Shown here: piece by piece, positions 7,133 to 13,964 of the stretch
Layout: the number at the start of each line of letters is the position of its first letter
Numbering within the stretch: position 1 is the first letter of the stretch
Origin: an uncultured Prevotellaceae bacterium
GTDB lineage: Bacteria; Bacteroidota; Bacteroidia; Bacteroidales; Bacteroidaceae
NCBI GenBank assembly: GCA_947170495.1
Contig: CAMVUB010000005.1
Location: 1 to 61,388 of the forward strand
Direction of reading: 5' to 3'
DNA: 61,388 nt
Translations under genes and position numbers: made by a program
Notes under the pieces: model-generated
What the model saw: only the letters and a program-made list of their open reading frames with translations
Database searches by the model: none
What the model was told of the DNA's origin: nothing

Positions 7133-8647
7133 CTATTCGGCCGACGAGGCAGCCTTCGTTTTCTTGGGAATGCGCTTGGTCAGGCCGATGGCCCACGTGG
7201 GGCAGACGAGGCGGCAGAGGTGACAGCCTACACACTTGGTGCCAATGATGCGGGGCTGGCGCGTCGCCGTGTCGAAGGCGATGGCCTGATGGCCGCCGTC
7301 CATGCAGGAGGTGTAGCAGCGTCCGCAGCCCATGCATTTCTCGCGGTCGATCTTCGGATAGACGATGGTCTCGCGGTCCAGGTCGCTAGGCCGCACGAAG
7401 TTGGGCAGCTGCTCGCCCACGAGATCCTCGAGATGCTCGATGCCGCGCTCTGCCATATAATGCTGCAAGCCCAGCGTGAGGTCGTCGATAATGCGGTAGC
7501 CAAACTGCATCACGGCCGTGCACACCTGCACATTCCGGCAGCCCAGCTGGATGAACTCCAGCGCGTCGTGCCACGTCTCGATACCGCCGATGCCGCTGAA
7601 CTGCACGGCCCTGGCCACCTGCGCCATGGAGCCGTCAGCCTGATGCCCCATACCGCTGAGGATAGGGCTCTGTGCCATTTCAAGAATGAAACGCAGGGCG
7701 ATGGGCTTCACGGCGCGACCGCTGTAGCCCGACATCGTCTGCTTGCCGCTGACCTCTGCCAGCGGCGACATCGTGACACTCTTGATGGTGTTGATGGCCG
7801 AGATGGCATCGGCGCCGGCGAAGTAAGCGCCCGCGGCGGGGTGAGCCATCTGCGTGATGTTGGGCGTCATCTTCGGTATCACGGGTATCGACACGTTTTG
7901 CTTCACATTCATCGTGTAGCAGGTCACCAGCTCCGTGTCCTGACCCACATCGCTGCCCATGCCGGCCAGACGCATCTGCGGGCACGAGAAGTTCAGCTCC
8001 ACGGCGTCGCAGCCAGCCTCCTCAGCACGCTTGGCCAGCTCGATCCATTCCTCCTCGAACTTACCCATGATGGAGGCGATGACCACCTTCGACGGGTAGT
8101 TCTGCTTCAGGCGGCGCAGGATCTCGAAATCCTCCTCGTAGGGGTTCTCCGACAGCTGCTCCATATTGCGGAAACCGGAGAACGAGGACTCTGTCTTCAC
8201 CGCATCGAAGCGGGGCGACACCTCGCGGATCTCCTGCTTACAGATGGTCTTATACACCACGCCGCCCCAACCCATGTCGAAAGCGCGCGCCACCATCTCG
8301 TAGTTCGTGCACACCGCCGACGAGGCCAGGAAGAAGGGGTTCTCGCATTTGATGCCGCAGAACTCTATCTCGAGGCTGGGCTTCGGGGCGTCCGTTGCTG
8401 GCTCGCACCCATCAACGGCGCGCAGCATCTCTCGGATTCGGATGGGCTTGTCGTAGTGGATGCACGCCTGCTCGGCAGCCTCCAGCTCCTCGTCCGTACA
8501 CTCGGCGACCCACTGCTTGGCCAGCTTCGCATTGTCGAAGCGAATGGCACGGATGGCGCGAGCCGGATCACCGTTCTTACATACTTTACTGCATGGCGCG
8601 TCTGCGCATAACAGGCAGCGCAACGCCTCTTCGTGAATGTGTATCAT
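7133..8647 (-). CDS. preA: NAD-dependent dihydropyrimidine dehydrogenase subunit PreA
   Basis: 504 residues in three parts. An N-terminal Cys cluster (CLLCADAPCSKVC, 11-23) is followed by a dihydroorotate/dihydropyrimidine dehydrogenase FMN barrel (KCENPFFLASSAVCTNYEMV, VELNFSCPQM, SGIGGIETW) and a C-terminal double 4Fe-4S ferredoxin domain (CMGCGRCYTSC and CVGCHLCRLVC). PreA reduces uracil and thymine with electrons passed by a PreT partner; no preT is present in the window. A SCPQM-like active-site Cys is visible. The gene is in a minus-strand run with an alpha/beta hydrolase upstream and the PheC-like gene 13 bp downstream. The extra N-terminal Cys cluster is more like that of PreT/GltD-type proteins and may accept electrons. 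Confidence 0.85.
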   Translation of the reverse strand: MIHIHEEALRCLLCADAPCSKVCKNGDPARAIRAIRFDNAKLAKQWVAECTDEELEAAEQACIHYDKPIRIREMLRAVDGCEPATDAPKPSLEIEFCGIKCENPFFLASSAVCTNYEMVARAFDMGWGGVVYKTICKQEIREVSPRFDAVKTESSFSGFRNMEQLSENPYEEDFEILRRLKQNYPSKVVIASIMGKFEEEWIELAKRAEEAGCDAVELNFSCPQMRLAGMGSDVGQDTELVTCYTMNVKQNVSIPVIPKMTPNITQMAHPAAGAYFAGADAISAINTIKSVTMSPLAEVSGKQTMSGYSGRAVKPIALRFILEMAQSPILSGMGHQADGSMAQVARAVQFSGIGGIETWHDALEFIQLGCRNVQVCTAVMQFGYRIIDDLTLGLQHYMAERGIEHLEDLVGEQLPNFVRPSDLDRETIVYPKIDREKCMGCGRCYTSCMDGGHQAIAFDTATRQPRIIGTKCVGCHLCRLVCPTWAIGLTKRIPKKTKAASSAE

Positions 8648-8649
8648 GT

Positions 8650-8680
8650 CCTTAATCTTTAATCTCTAATCTTTAATCAT
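8650..8680. repeat. 7-bp word array (ATCTTTA) in gene gap
   Basis: ATCTTTA/ATCTCTA/ATCTTTA/ATCATTTA fills the 29-bp gap between the alpha/beta hydrolase stop and the preA start and runs to the hydrolase 3' end. Confidence 0.7.
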
Positions 8681-9612
8681 TTATACAGATCGGCGGTCTT
8701 GACGCGGCCGCGGGAGTTCCAGGTGGGCAGCGAGGGGTCGTTCACGAGGGCATCGGTGATGCAGCGGGTGCCCTGCATGACATTCGTCTCCAGAAAGGCT
8801 TTCTCCACATTCCACATTGCGTCCATATAACCTGCCACCTCGTGGCCGCGCTCGTGGAAGCGCCAGATGCTGTAGTTCCTCTCTTGTTTTTTTAGCCGCG
8901 CGGCCAGATAGCTGCTGCCCCAGATACCGCGACGGGGAAGCCCGAAATGCTCGTAGGCGACGATCTTGTCGGCTGTGCCGTGGAAGAGGAGTAGGGGACA
9001 GGGAGCCTCACGGAACTTGGGGGCGCCCTTCTTGCTGATGATGGCTCCTGCAAAGCTCATCACGCCCTTGAAGGCAAATCCCTCGGGCAGGCCGTCGGTC
9101 TGTCCGCTCGCGATGGCATGGGCGCTGGCGAGGGCGATGATGGCCCCTGCCGAACTGCCGGAGATGACGATATTGTTGGCCGGGACGTTCAGCTCAGGAT
9201 GCTTCGCCAGGAATGCTACCGCCGAGAAGACATCTTCCACGCCCATCTGCTGCGACAGCAGGAAGCGGTCCAGCGCCTTCACGGCACCGCGTAGCCCACG
9301 CCCCATCCGGTAGCCCTTCATTCCAAGGCGGTAGTCGATGGCCACGACGGTATATCCGTCCGCCGTCAACCGCCGGAACCAGCCGCGCACGGCCGGGTCG
9401 CTGCGTTGCCCCGAGCTGAAGCCGCCGCCGAAGACGAACATGATGGCTGGCTTCGCCACACCCTTGAAGGTCGTTTGGGCTGTTGAGTCCGGACGGAAGA
9501 TGTCCAGATACAGCGCGCTCGTGTCCCTCTCGGCATAACGATAGGTCTCCTGTGCCGACGCGCAAACGCACCCCCACAGCCCTACCAGCAAACCGAACAA
9601 AAGCTTTTTCAT
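8677..9612 (-). CDS. secreted alpha/beta hydrolase (carboxylesterase-like)
   Basis: About 311 residues from ATG 9612 (an ATG at 9618 is also possible; a frame from 9642 would begin inside the promoter). Signal peptide KKLLFGLLVGLWGCVCASAQ. Esterase/lipase features: an oxyanion loop FVFGGGFSSGQ, YTVVAIDYRLG, nucleophile elbow ISGSSAGA (Ser164 in long-frame numbering), LLFHGTADKIV with Asp, and RFHERGHEV with the catalytic His. Such enzymes in polysaccharide-degrading Bacteroidales often remove acetyl groups from xylan or pectin; that substrate is inferred from the nearby lyase and arabinanase. First gene of the minus-strand run ending at ccsA. Confidence 0.8.
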   Translation of the reverse strand: MKKLLFGLLVGLWGCVCASAQETYRYAERDTSALYLDIFRPDSTAQTTFKGVAKPAIMFVFGGGFSSGQRSDPAVRGWFRRLTADGYTVVAIDYRLGMKGYRMGRGLRGAVKALDRFLLSQQMGVEDVFSAVAFLAKHPELNVPANNIVISGSSAGAIIALASAHAIASGQTDGLPEGFAFKGVMSFAGAIISKKGAPKFREAPCPLLLFHGTADKIVAYEHFGLPRRGIWGSSYLAARLKKQERNYSIWRFHERGHEVAGYMDAMWNVEKAFLETNVMQGTRCITDALVNDPSLPTWNSRGRVKTADLYK

Positions 9613-9639
9613 ATCCATAATCCTATACCATTTTCGCAA

Positions 9640-9672
9640 CAAAGCTACACATTATTTCTATACGCACGCAAA
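9640..9672 (-). promoter_or_regulatory. promoter of the hydrolase-preA-pectate lyase run
   Basis: Minus strand: TTTG (9669-9672), 21-bp spacer, TAGCTTTG (9640-9647). Places transcription start near 9634, about 20 bp before the ATG at 9612. The six downstream genes have gaps of 29 bp or less, so it could drive all of them. Confidence 0.7.
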
Positions 9673-9697
9673 AAAAGCAGGCGAATCTCATCGTCTG

Positions 9698-9746
9698 CCC
9701 ACAAATTAAATATTTCTTAACAAAAAATCATCGCACATCGCACGGG
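9698..9746 (+). repeat. intergenic element A (TTAAATATTTCTTAACA family)
   Basis: Copy of a roughly 48-bp element: CACAAATTAAATATTT, CTTAACAAAAAATCATCGCAC, then ATCGCACGGG. It stands about 25 bp upstream of the hydrolase promoter. Five further copies occur at 13054, 20289, 21127, 22211 (inverted) and 52651. Confidence 0.75.
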
Positions 9747-9834
9747 AGGACAGCGTCTTACACCTTCCTTGACTGCTTTGTTGAAGAAAACGGACGATTC
9801 ATTGATTAGATTTTCTGATATGGCAGGATTTCTC

Positions 9835-9842
9835 TATCTTCG
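9835..9842 (+). promoter_or_regulatory. -7 promoter box TATCTTCG
   Basis: TATCTTCG fits the -7 consensus with one change and lies 33 bp before the ATG of the surface lipoprotein gene. A -33 element is not clear. Confidence 0.5.
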
Positions 9843-9875
9843 CGCCATCAATTCATCATCACGCGAATAAGAACA

Positions 9876-11642
9876 ATGAAAAAGGTCCTGTTTCTTTCAA
9901 TGCTCATAGGGGCACTCACAATCATCACCTGCTGTACGGCTGAAAGTCCGTACGATGATATTTACGGTTGGGAAGGAGGCGAGAACGGCTACGGCATGGG
10001 TGGCGGCACCTCCACCACGACGGGCGAGCTGACCACCTTCGACATCGCCCTCGACAGGACAACGGCAGAGCCTACGGCCGTGGCGGCGGAGTATTTCCCC
10101 GACGAGGAGGACCTCCTGGAGAACAACACTTTCTCGATAGAGATCCCTATCGACCTGTCCAACCCCGAGGCGAAGACGGTCAGCGGCGTGGAGGTGACCG
10201 TCAACGGCGGGCACGTCACCGCCAACCACGGTTCGGTGAAGAAAGTGTGCTACGTCTTGAGCGGCACCACCGCGAACGGCTCCTTCACCGTTGTGGGTGA
10301 TAAGAAATATGCTGTCCGGCTCAACGGCGTCAGCATCACCAACCCCGACTCCGCAGCGCTCAACCTGCTGAGCAGCAAACGCGCCTTCATCATCCTGGCC
10401 GAGGGTACCACCAACACGCTGACCGACGGCACGGGTGGCAGCCACAAGGGCGCCCTCTACGGCAAGGGAAAGCTCTTCTTCAACGGCAGCGGCGCGCTCA
10501 GCGTTACGGGCAACACAAACAACGGCATACACTCGGCGGACTATATCATATTCCGCACAGGCAATAATATCTACGTGAAATCAACCGCCAACCACGGCAT
10601 CAAGGCCAACGACGGCATCTACATCAACGGCGGCATCCTGAATGTCGAGGTGTCGGCAGCGGCAGCCAAGGGCATCAACTGTGAGAGCCATATCATCGTG
10701 AATGGCGGGCGCACCACCGTGCTGACCACTGGCGGCGGCACCTACGACAGCGACGACCAGGAGGCCAAGGGCGCGGCAGCCATCAAGGCCGACTCCACGC
10801 TCACCGTGAACGCCGGCGAGCTGCGGCTGAAGAGCACGGGGGCTGGCGGCAAGGGCATCAGCGTGGACACGGAAGCCCAGTTCAATGGCGGCAGTGTCTA
10901 TGTGGTCACCACGGGCAGTCGCTACAGCAGCAACGGCGACACCGCATCGCCCAAGGGCATCAAGGTCGATAGTGATATCACCATCAGCGGCGGTCGCCTC
11001 TGGGTACGCACCGGCGGCACCAACGGCGAAGGCATCGAGACAAAGAAAACGCTCACGATTACGGGCGGCGAGGTGGCCAGCTATGCCTATGACGACGCCG
11101 TCAACTCTAAGAGCACCATAACCATCAGCGGCGGCTACATCTATGCCCACGGCCGCAACAACGACGGCCTCGATGCCAACGGCAACTGCTATATCAAGGG
11201 CGGCACCGTCTATGCCATCTGCTCCGGACAGCCCGAGGTCGCCATCGACGCCAACACCGAGGGCGGCTACAAGCTCTATGTCACCGGCGGCACCATCGTC
11301 GCCGTGGGCGGCCTCGAATCCAGCTCCAGCCTCACGCAGTCCTGCTATCAGGCTTCGTCGTGGTCTGCCAGCACGCTGTATGCGCTCACCGTAGGCTCCA
11401 GCACCCTCGTCTTCCAGACTCCGCTGAGCGGCGGCTCAGGGCTCGTTGTCTCCGGCTGCTCACAGCCCACGCTCCAGTCCGCCGTCAGCGTCACCGGTGG
11501 CACCGCCTACTTCGGCGGCCTCGCCACCCTCGGCGCCTCCGTCAGCGGCGGTTCCTCCGTCTCCCTCTCCTCCTATACAGGCAATTCCGGTGGCCCTGGT
11601 CAAGGTGGTCCCGGTCAAGGTGGCCCCGGCGCAAGATATTAA
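9876..11642 (+). CDS. surface lipoprotein with Cthe_2159-like carbohydrate-binding beta-helix
   Basis: 588 residues. Signal peptide with lipoprotein Cys (LTIITCC near residue 19-20), then a short Gly-rich stretch. From about residue 95 to 500 there is a right-handed beta-helix of repeated blocks such as GALYGKGKLFFNGSGALSVTG, NNGIHSADYI, NHGIKANDGIYINGGIL, KGISVDTEAQFNGG and DDAVNSKSTITISGG, as in the calcium-dependent polygalacturonate-binding Cthe_2159 family (DUF4353). The end is a Gly-Pro-Gln repeat (GPGQGGPGQGGPGARY). It could hold pectin at the cell surface beside the pectin enzymes upstream. Family call good; ligand inferred. Confidence 0.82.
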   Translation: MKKVLFLSMLIGALTIITCCTAESPYDDIYGWEGGENGYGMGGGTSTTTGELTTFDIALDRTTAEPTAVAAEYFPDEEDLLENNTFSIEIPIDLSNPEAKTVSGVEVTVNGGHVTANHGSVKKVCYVLSGTTANGSFTVVGDKKYAVRLNGVSITNPDSAALNLLSSKRAFIILAEGTTNTLTDGTGGSHKGALYGKGKLFFNGSGALSVTGNTNNGIHSADYIIFRTGNNIYVKSTANHGIKANDGIYINGGILNVEVSAAAAKGINCESHIIVNGGRTTVLTTGGGTYDSDDQEAKGAAAIKADSTLTVNAGELRLKSTGAGGKGISVDTEAQFNGGSVYVVTTGSRYSSNGDTASPKGIKVDSDITISGGRLWVRTGGTNGEGIETKKTLTITGGEVASYAYDDAVNSKSTITISGGYIYAHGRNNDGLDANGNCYIKGGTVYAICSGQPEVAIDANTEGGYKLYVTGGTIVAVGGLESSSSLTQSCYQASSWSASTLYALTVGSSTLVFQTPLSGGSGLVVSGCSQPTLQSAVSVTGGTAYFGGLATLGASVSGGSSVSLSSYTGNSGGPGQGGPGQGGPGARY

Positions 11643-11652
11643 ATATTTCTGC

Positions 11653-12978
11653 TTATTCTACCACCACGCGTAGTGAATCGGCAACAGCGCGTGCTTTCAG
11701 CCATGCAGCCAGCTGACGCACCTGCTCGTCCGACAACGTGGAACGGGGATGCGTCCTGACGATAGCCACGACAACGTGCGTAGTGAGTGTCGTATCCGTG
11801 CGGACCTCTTGCGTACGTGCTAATGACAGGGACTGGATGTGGGGATAGAGTACCTGCAGCTCCGGGCGCAGCTGTTCTGAGAGCGAAGCAATGGATTCAT
11901 AGCGGTTAAGCGCAACCTCCAACTCCCGTATGAGTTGGTTCTGCTGCAGGGCGGTTTCCGTGTAATCGGCTTTCGACAGCTGGAGCTGCCCCACGAGACG
12001 CATCAGGCTGTCAGGCTGCGACCCTTGAATCACCGAGAGGTGGTACTCACCCAGATGATAGTCCGCCATCCTGCTCTCCGCCATCGCAATCTTCTCGGCT
12101 TCTACCGGGCGCCCGATGAGCGCCACGCGCAGTTGCTTATCCTTTGGTTGCACCTCTTGGGAGATGATCTTAGTGCCTTGCCACGCCAATTCCTTACCCA
12201 CAAACCGCTCTACATTCTGGTCGAAGATGCTCTTACGCACCAGGTTCAGCGTCAGGTATGCCGCTGGCACCATCGTCAACAGGATAATGCCCATGAGGAT
12301 ATTGCGCGTTCGCCGCTTGTGCTCGATAGTGCCCTCTTGCTTCTGCTCAAATCCCATAAGACGCACGCCCAGAAAGGTGGACAGCGAGATGAAGACGGTG
12401 TTGATGAAGAACAGATAGAAGGCCCCTAAGAAGAACAGCCACTGCCCCGTGGCGATGCCGTAGCCTGCGGTGCAGAGCGGGGGCATCAGCGCCGTGGCGA
12501 TGGCTACGCCGGGAATGACATTACCCTTGCCGCCCGTAGCAATCGTCACGATGCCGGCAGCACCGCCAAAGAAGGCGATCATCACATCATAGAGCGTCGG
12601 CGAGGTGCGTGCAAGCAATTCCGACTGCACCTCCTTATACGGCGACAGCAGGAAGAAGATGGTGGCCGTGAGCACACTGGCGAGCGTCGCCACGGCATAG
12701 TTCTTGGCAGACGACTTCAGCATCCCAAGATCGTTGATGCCAACAGCCAGCCCCATGCCTACGATAGGCCCCATTAGCGGGGAAATCAACATCGCACCGA
12801 TGATGACGGCCGTGCTGTTGACGTTCAGTCCCAGCGAGGCCACGAAGATGGCAAAGACCAGCACCCACAGCGTAGCACCCCGGAACGAGGCATCCGCCTT
12901 GATGTTCGCAATCGTCACCTCCTCCGGCACCTTATCAGCCCGAAGGTCAAAATATCGTTTCAATAGCTCTTTCATCAT
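11653..12978 (-). CDS. DUF389 / TIGR00341 family membrane protein
   Basis: About 441 residues from ATG 12978; the longer frame from 12999 starts inside the -7 box and is rejected. The N-terminal half carries the DUF389 core with several membrane spans: AIFVASLGLNVNSTAVIIGAMLISPLMGPIVGMGLAVG, GVAIATALMPPLCTAGYGIATG and FLGAFYLFFINTVFISLSTF. A soluble C-terminal half (about 250-441) follows. The family is widespread, its function is unknown and transport has been suggested. The gene stands alone, convergent with the beta-helix lipoprotein gene (11 bp between stops). Confidence 0.82.
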   Translation of the reverse strand: MMKELLKRYFDLRADKVPEEVTIANIKADASFRGATLWVLVFAIFVASLGLNVNSTAVIIGAMLISPLMGPIVGMGLAVGINDLGMLKSSAKNYAVATLASVLTATIFFLLSPYKEVQSELLARTSPTLYDVMIAFFGGAAGIVTIATGGKGNVIPGVAIATALMPPLCTAGYGIATGQWLFFLGAFYLFFINTVFISLSTFLGVRLMGFEQKQEGTIEHKRRTRNILMGIILLTMVPAAYLTLNLVRKSIFDQNVERFVGKELAWQGTKIISQEVQPKDKQLRVALIGRPVEAEKIAMAESRMADYHLGEYHLSVIQGSQPDSLMRLVGQLQLSKADYTETALQQNQLIRELEVALNRYESIASLSEQLRPELQVLYPHIQSLSLARTQEVRTDTTLTTHVVVAIVRTHPRSTLSDEQVRQLAAWLKARAVADSLRVVVE

Positions 12979-12996
12979 TTCTTTCTTTTTCGCCTG

Positions 12997-13004
12997 CAAA
13001 GTTA
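12997..13004 (-). promoter_or_regulatory. -7 promoter box TAACTTTG for the DUF389 gene
   Basis: Minus-strand TAACTTTG about 19 bp before ATG 12978. The stretch upstream on that strand (to about 13050) is nearly the same as the promoter region of the gene starting at 21027, and both are followed by an intergenic element of the TTAAATATTTCTTAACA family. Confidence 0.6.
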
Positions 13005-13053
13005 TACATTATTCCTTTACCCCCACGCGAAAATCCCTCGAAATCCCTCAATC

Positions 13054-13100
13054 CCCACAAATTAAATATTTCTTAACAAAAATAGTCCGCACAGCGCACA
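13054..13100 (+). repeat. intergenic element B (TTAAATATTTCTTAACA family)
   Basis: CCCACAAATTAAATATTT, CTTAACAAAAATAGTCCGCAC, then AGCGCAC. Similarity with copy D (21127) extends on both sides for about 110 bp in total, taking in the promoter on the 5' side and AATGCGCGAAG on the 3' side. Confidence 0.75.
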
Positions 13101-13290
13101 GATAATGCGCGAAGCTGTCAACACAGATTTTTTCGCCGGAAACATTACGAACCCTACGCAGCCCTGTGTAGGGCTGTGTTTTCATGGCACAAACGCGATT
13201 CAACATTTAAAGATGTTTAATTTAGGAGAGTAACTCTTGCACATTTGAAAGATTGTTTATTCCTTTGCACCGTCGAAAAGTTTTTCAACG

Positions 13291-13554
13291 ATGAAAAAGG
13301 CACGTCAAACTCAACTATTCGCAGCATTGCTCATCATGAGCGTACTCGCATCAACAAGCTCTTGCGACACTCCACAGACGGTAGCGTGGAGCTATTATTA
13401 TTGCGCGAAAGATACGCTGGCGGCTGGCGACCCATACGCCGCCAAGCACTTCCTGAAAGCCTGCAAGAAATCTGTAAATCGCGACCTCACCTACAAGGCG
13501 GATTCGCTAATGGAGGTTATCGAGCGGACTATTAAAGAACGAAAAAACGAGTAA
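13291..13554 (+). CDS. small lipoprotein upstream of BlaI/M56 pair
   Basis: 87 residues. Signal sequence with lipobox (SVLASTSSC, Cys about 25). The mature part is short: an alpha-helical segment with a TPR-like look (YYYCAKDTLAAGDPYAAKHFLKACKKSVNRDLTYKADSLMEVIERTI). Not a recognised family. It begins about 40 bp after a weak promoter (TTG, 20 bp, TTCCTTTG near 13249-13256) and ends 16 bp before the BlaI gene, so it leads the operon. A role in sensing or as accessory subunit of the M56 protein is inference from position only. Confidence 0.72.
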   Translation: MKKARQTQLFAALLIMSVLASTSSCDTPQTVAWSYYYCAKDTLAAGDPYAAKHFLKACKKSVNRDLTYKADSLMEVIERTIKERKNE

Positions 13555-13570
13555 ATCCTTAAATGTTGTC

Positions 13571-13924
13571 ATGATTAAGTTAAGTGCAAAGGAAGAAGAA
13601 GTGATGGAGCGCATCTGGCAGCTCGGCGAGTGTACGCCGCGTGAGGTGCTCAACCTCTATCCCGAACCACAGCCGCTGCTGAACGGCATTCAGAACACGT
13701 TCCAGTCGCTGGAGCGCAAGGGCTATCTGGCGCATCGCTCGCAAGGACGTGGCTACGTCTATTGGCCCATCGTGGAGAAGAAGTCTTACGGCAAGACAAA
13801 ACTCGGCTCGCTCGTCGATCGTTTCCTCGACGGCTCCGTCAAGGAGCTCGTCACCTTCTTCGCCCGCGAGCAGCGCATCTCGCCCAAAGAGCTCAAAGAG
13901 ATCATTGATTTAATAGAAAACTGA
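13571..13924 (+). CDS. BlaI/MecI/CopY family transcriptional repressor
   Basis: 117 residues. N-terminal winged helix (LSAKEEEVMERIWQLGECTPREVLNLYPEP, then QNTFQSLERKGYLAHRSQGRGYVYWPI) and a C-terminal dimer helix region (KELVTFFAREQRISPKELKEIIDLIEN). BlaI repressors bind operator dyads and are removed when a partner M56 protease (BlaR1 type) is activated, either by cleavage or release. The partner gene follows 40 bp downstream. The target in Bacteroidales is usually not a beta-lactamase; none is in the window. Confidence 0.9.
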   Translation: MIKLSAKEEEVMERIWQLGECTPREVLNLYPEPQPLLNGIQNTFQSLERKGYLAHRSQGRGYVYWPIVEKKSYGKTKLGSLVDRFLDGSVKELVTFFAREQRISPKELKEIIDLIEN

Positions 13925-13964
13925 TAATCGACTATAAACGTCATTGTCCATTTTACATTATTAT

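Noticed and set aside
6956..8611. 551-codon plus-strand frame opposite preA
   Set aside because: It covers a clear preA gene in reverse, is His/Ala/Arg rich without any domain, and spans two real genes.
13159..13176. single hairpin CAGCCCT-GTGT-AGGGCTG as part of a 22-bp ladder
   Set aside because: It has a similar form, but no partner dyads are found 22 bp to either side; kept only as a possible lone hairpin.
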